Shown here one piece after another: positions 15,453 to 15,496 of a DNA stretch of 15,496 nucleotides; position 1 is the stretch's first letter; each line of letters opens with the position of its first letter. This DNA is from SZUA-521 sp041738285 (GTDB lineage: Bacteria; Pseudomonadota; Gammaproteobacteria; Pseudomonadales; Azotimanducaceae). Where the stretch lies: positions 1 through 15,496 of the forward strand of contig JBGSQB010000005.1 of NCBI GenBank assembly GCA_041738285.1, read 5' to 3'. A program made the position numbers and the translations under genes. A model generated the notes under the pieces. That model was not told the DNA's origin. It did no database searches and saw nothing but the letters and a program-made list of their open reading frames with translations.

Positions 15453-15496
15453 GGAGCGCGCTTGCGCGCGATTGAATTCGCGCGCGAGCGCGCTCC
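15453..15496. repeat. REP-like palindrome, cut by the window edge
   Basis: The left arm GGAGCGCGCTTGCGCGCGA (15453-15471) pairs with 15478-15496 over 19 positions, with one T-G wobble and a six-base loop TTGAAT. The head TGTGGGAGCGCGCTTGCG resembles the repetitive extragenic palindromes of Pseudomonas and Xanthomonas-like genomes (GTAGGAGC..GCTTGC..GC), which are mobilised by RAYT transposases. Its place 24 bp after the kinase stop means it may also end transcription. The partner arm reaches the last base of the window. Confidence 0.7.

Overview
This is a GC-rich bacterial window, most likely from a gammaproteobacterium outside the Xanthomonadaceae. The outer-membrane TonB-dependent receptor shows a Gram-negative envelope. 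The LexA-type box CTGT-N8-ACAG in front of the helicase is the beta/gamma form; alphaproteobacteria and Xanthomonadaceae use different boxes. The right edge carries a REP-like palindrome of a type common in Pseudomonas and related lineages. Several genes use GTG or TTG starts. I cannot name the genus from the sequence alone.

Layout, left to right: (1) the N-terminal piece of a short-chain dehydrogenase on the minus strand, running off the left edge; (2) on the plus strand, a TIR-transmembrane-TPR protein translationally coupled to a TonB-dependent receptor; (3) converging on it, a minus-strand series read from right to left: UvrD/Rep-type helicase, short-chain dehydrogenase, an 1101-residue TIR-ATPase-TPR-LuxR regulator, a small DUF4242 protein, an MFS transporter of the spinster type, and an exported ScyD/ScyE-like beta-propeller protein. 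Between the propeller gene and the receptor gene lies a decayed fragment of an alpha/beta hydrolase; (4) on the plus strand at the right end, a class III-like PPK2 polyphosphate kinase followed by a REP-like hairpin.

The most interesting feature is the pairing of two TIR-domain proteins around one transport and metabolism block. One is membrane-anchored and tied to the outer-membrane receptor by a 4-nt overlap. The other is a large soluble DNA-binding ATPase. Their TIR domains are collinear, and both keep the glutamate that is catalytic in NAD-cleaving TIR enzymes (residue 73 in each). A near-palindrome in front of the TIR-LuxR gene recurs (13 of 14 bases) in front of the propeller gene, as expected of an autoregulated LuxR-type regulon. 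My model, which is inference, is a TIR-to-TIR signalling pair that couples uptake through the receptor to transcription of the transporter and propeller genes.

Other non-coding signals are a 20-bp imperfect hairpin directly before the ribosome-binding site of the propeller gene, a perfect 14-bp palindrome in the left divergent intergenic region, a LexA box over the helicase start region, and a nested hairpin in the leader of the polyphosphate kinase gene. I see no tRNA, rRNA, CRISPR array or intact insertion sequence.
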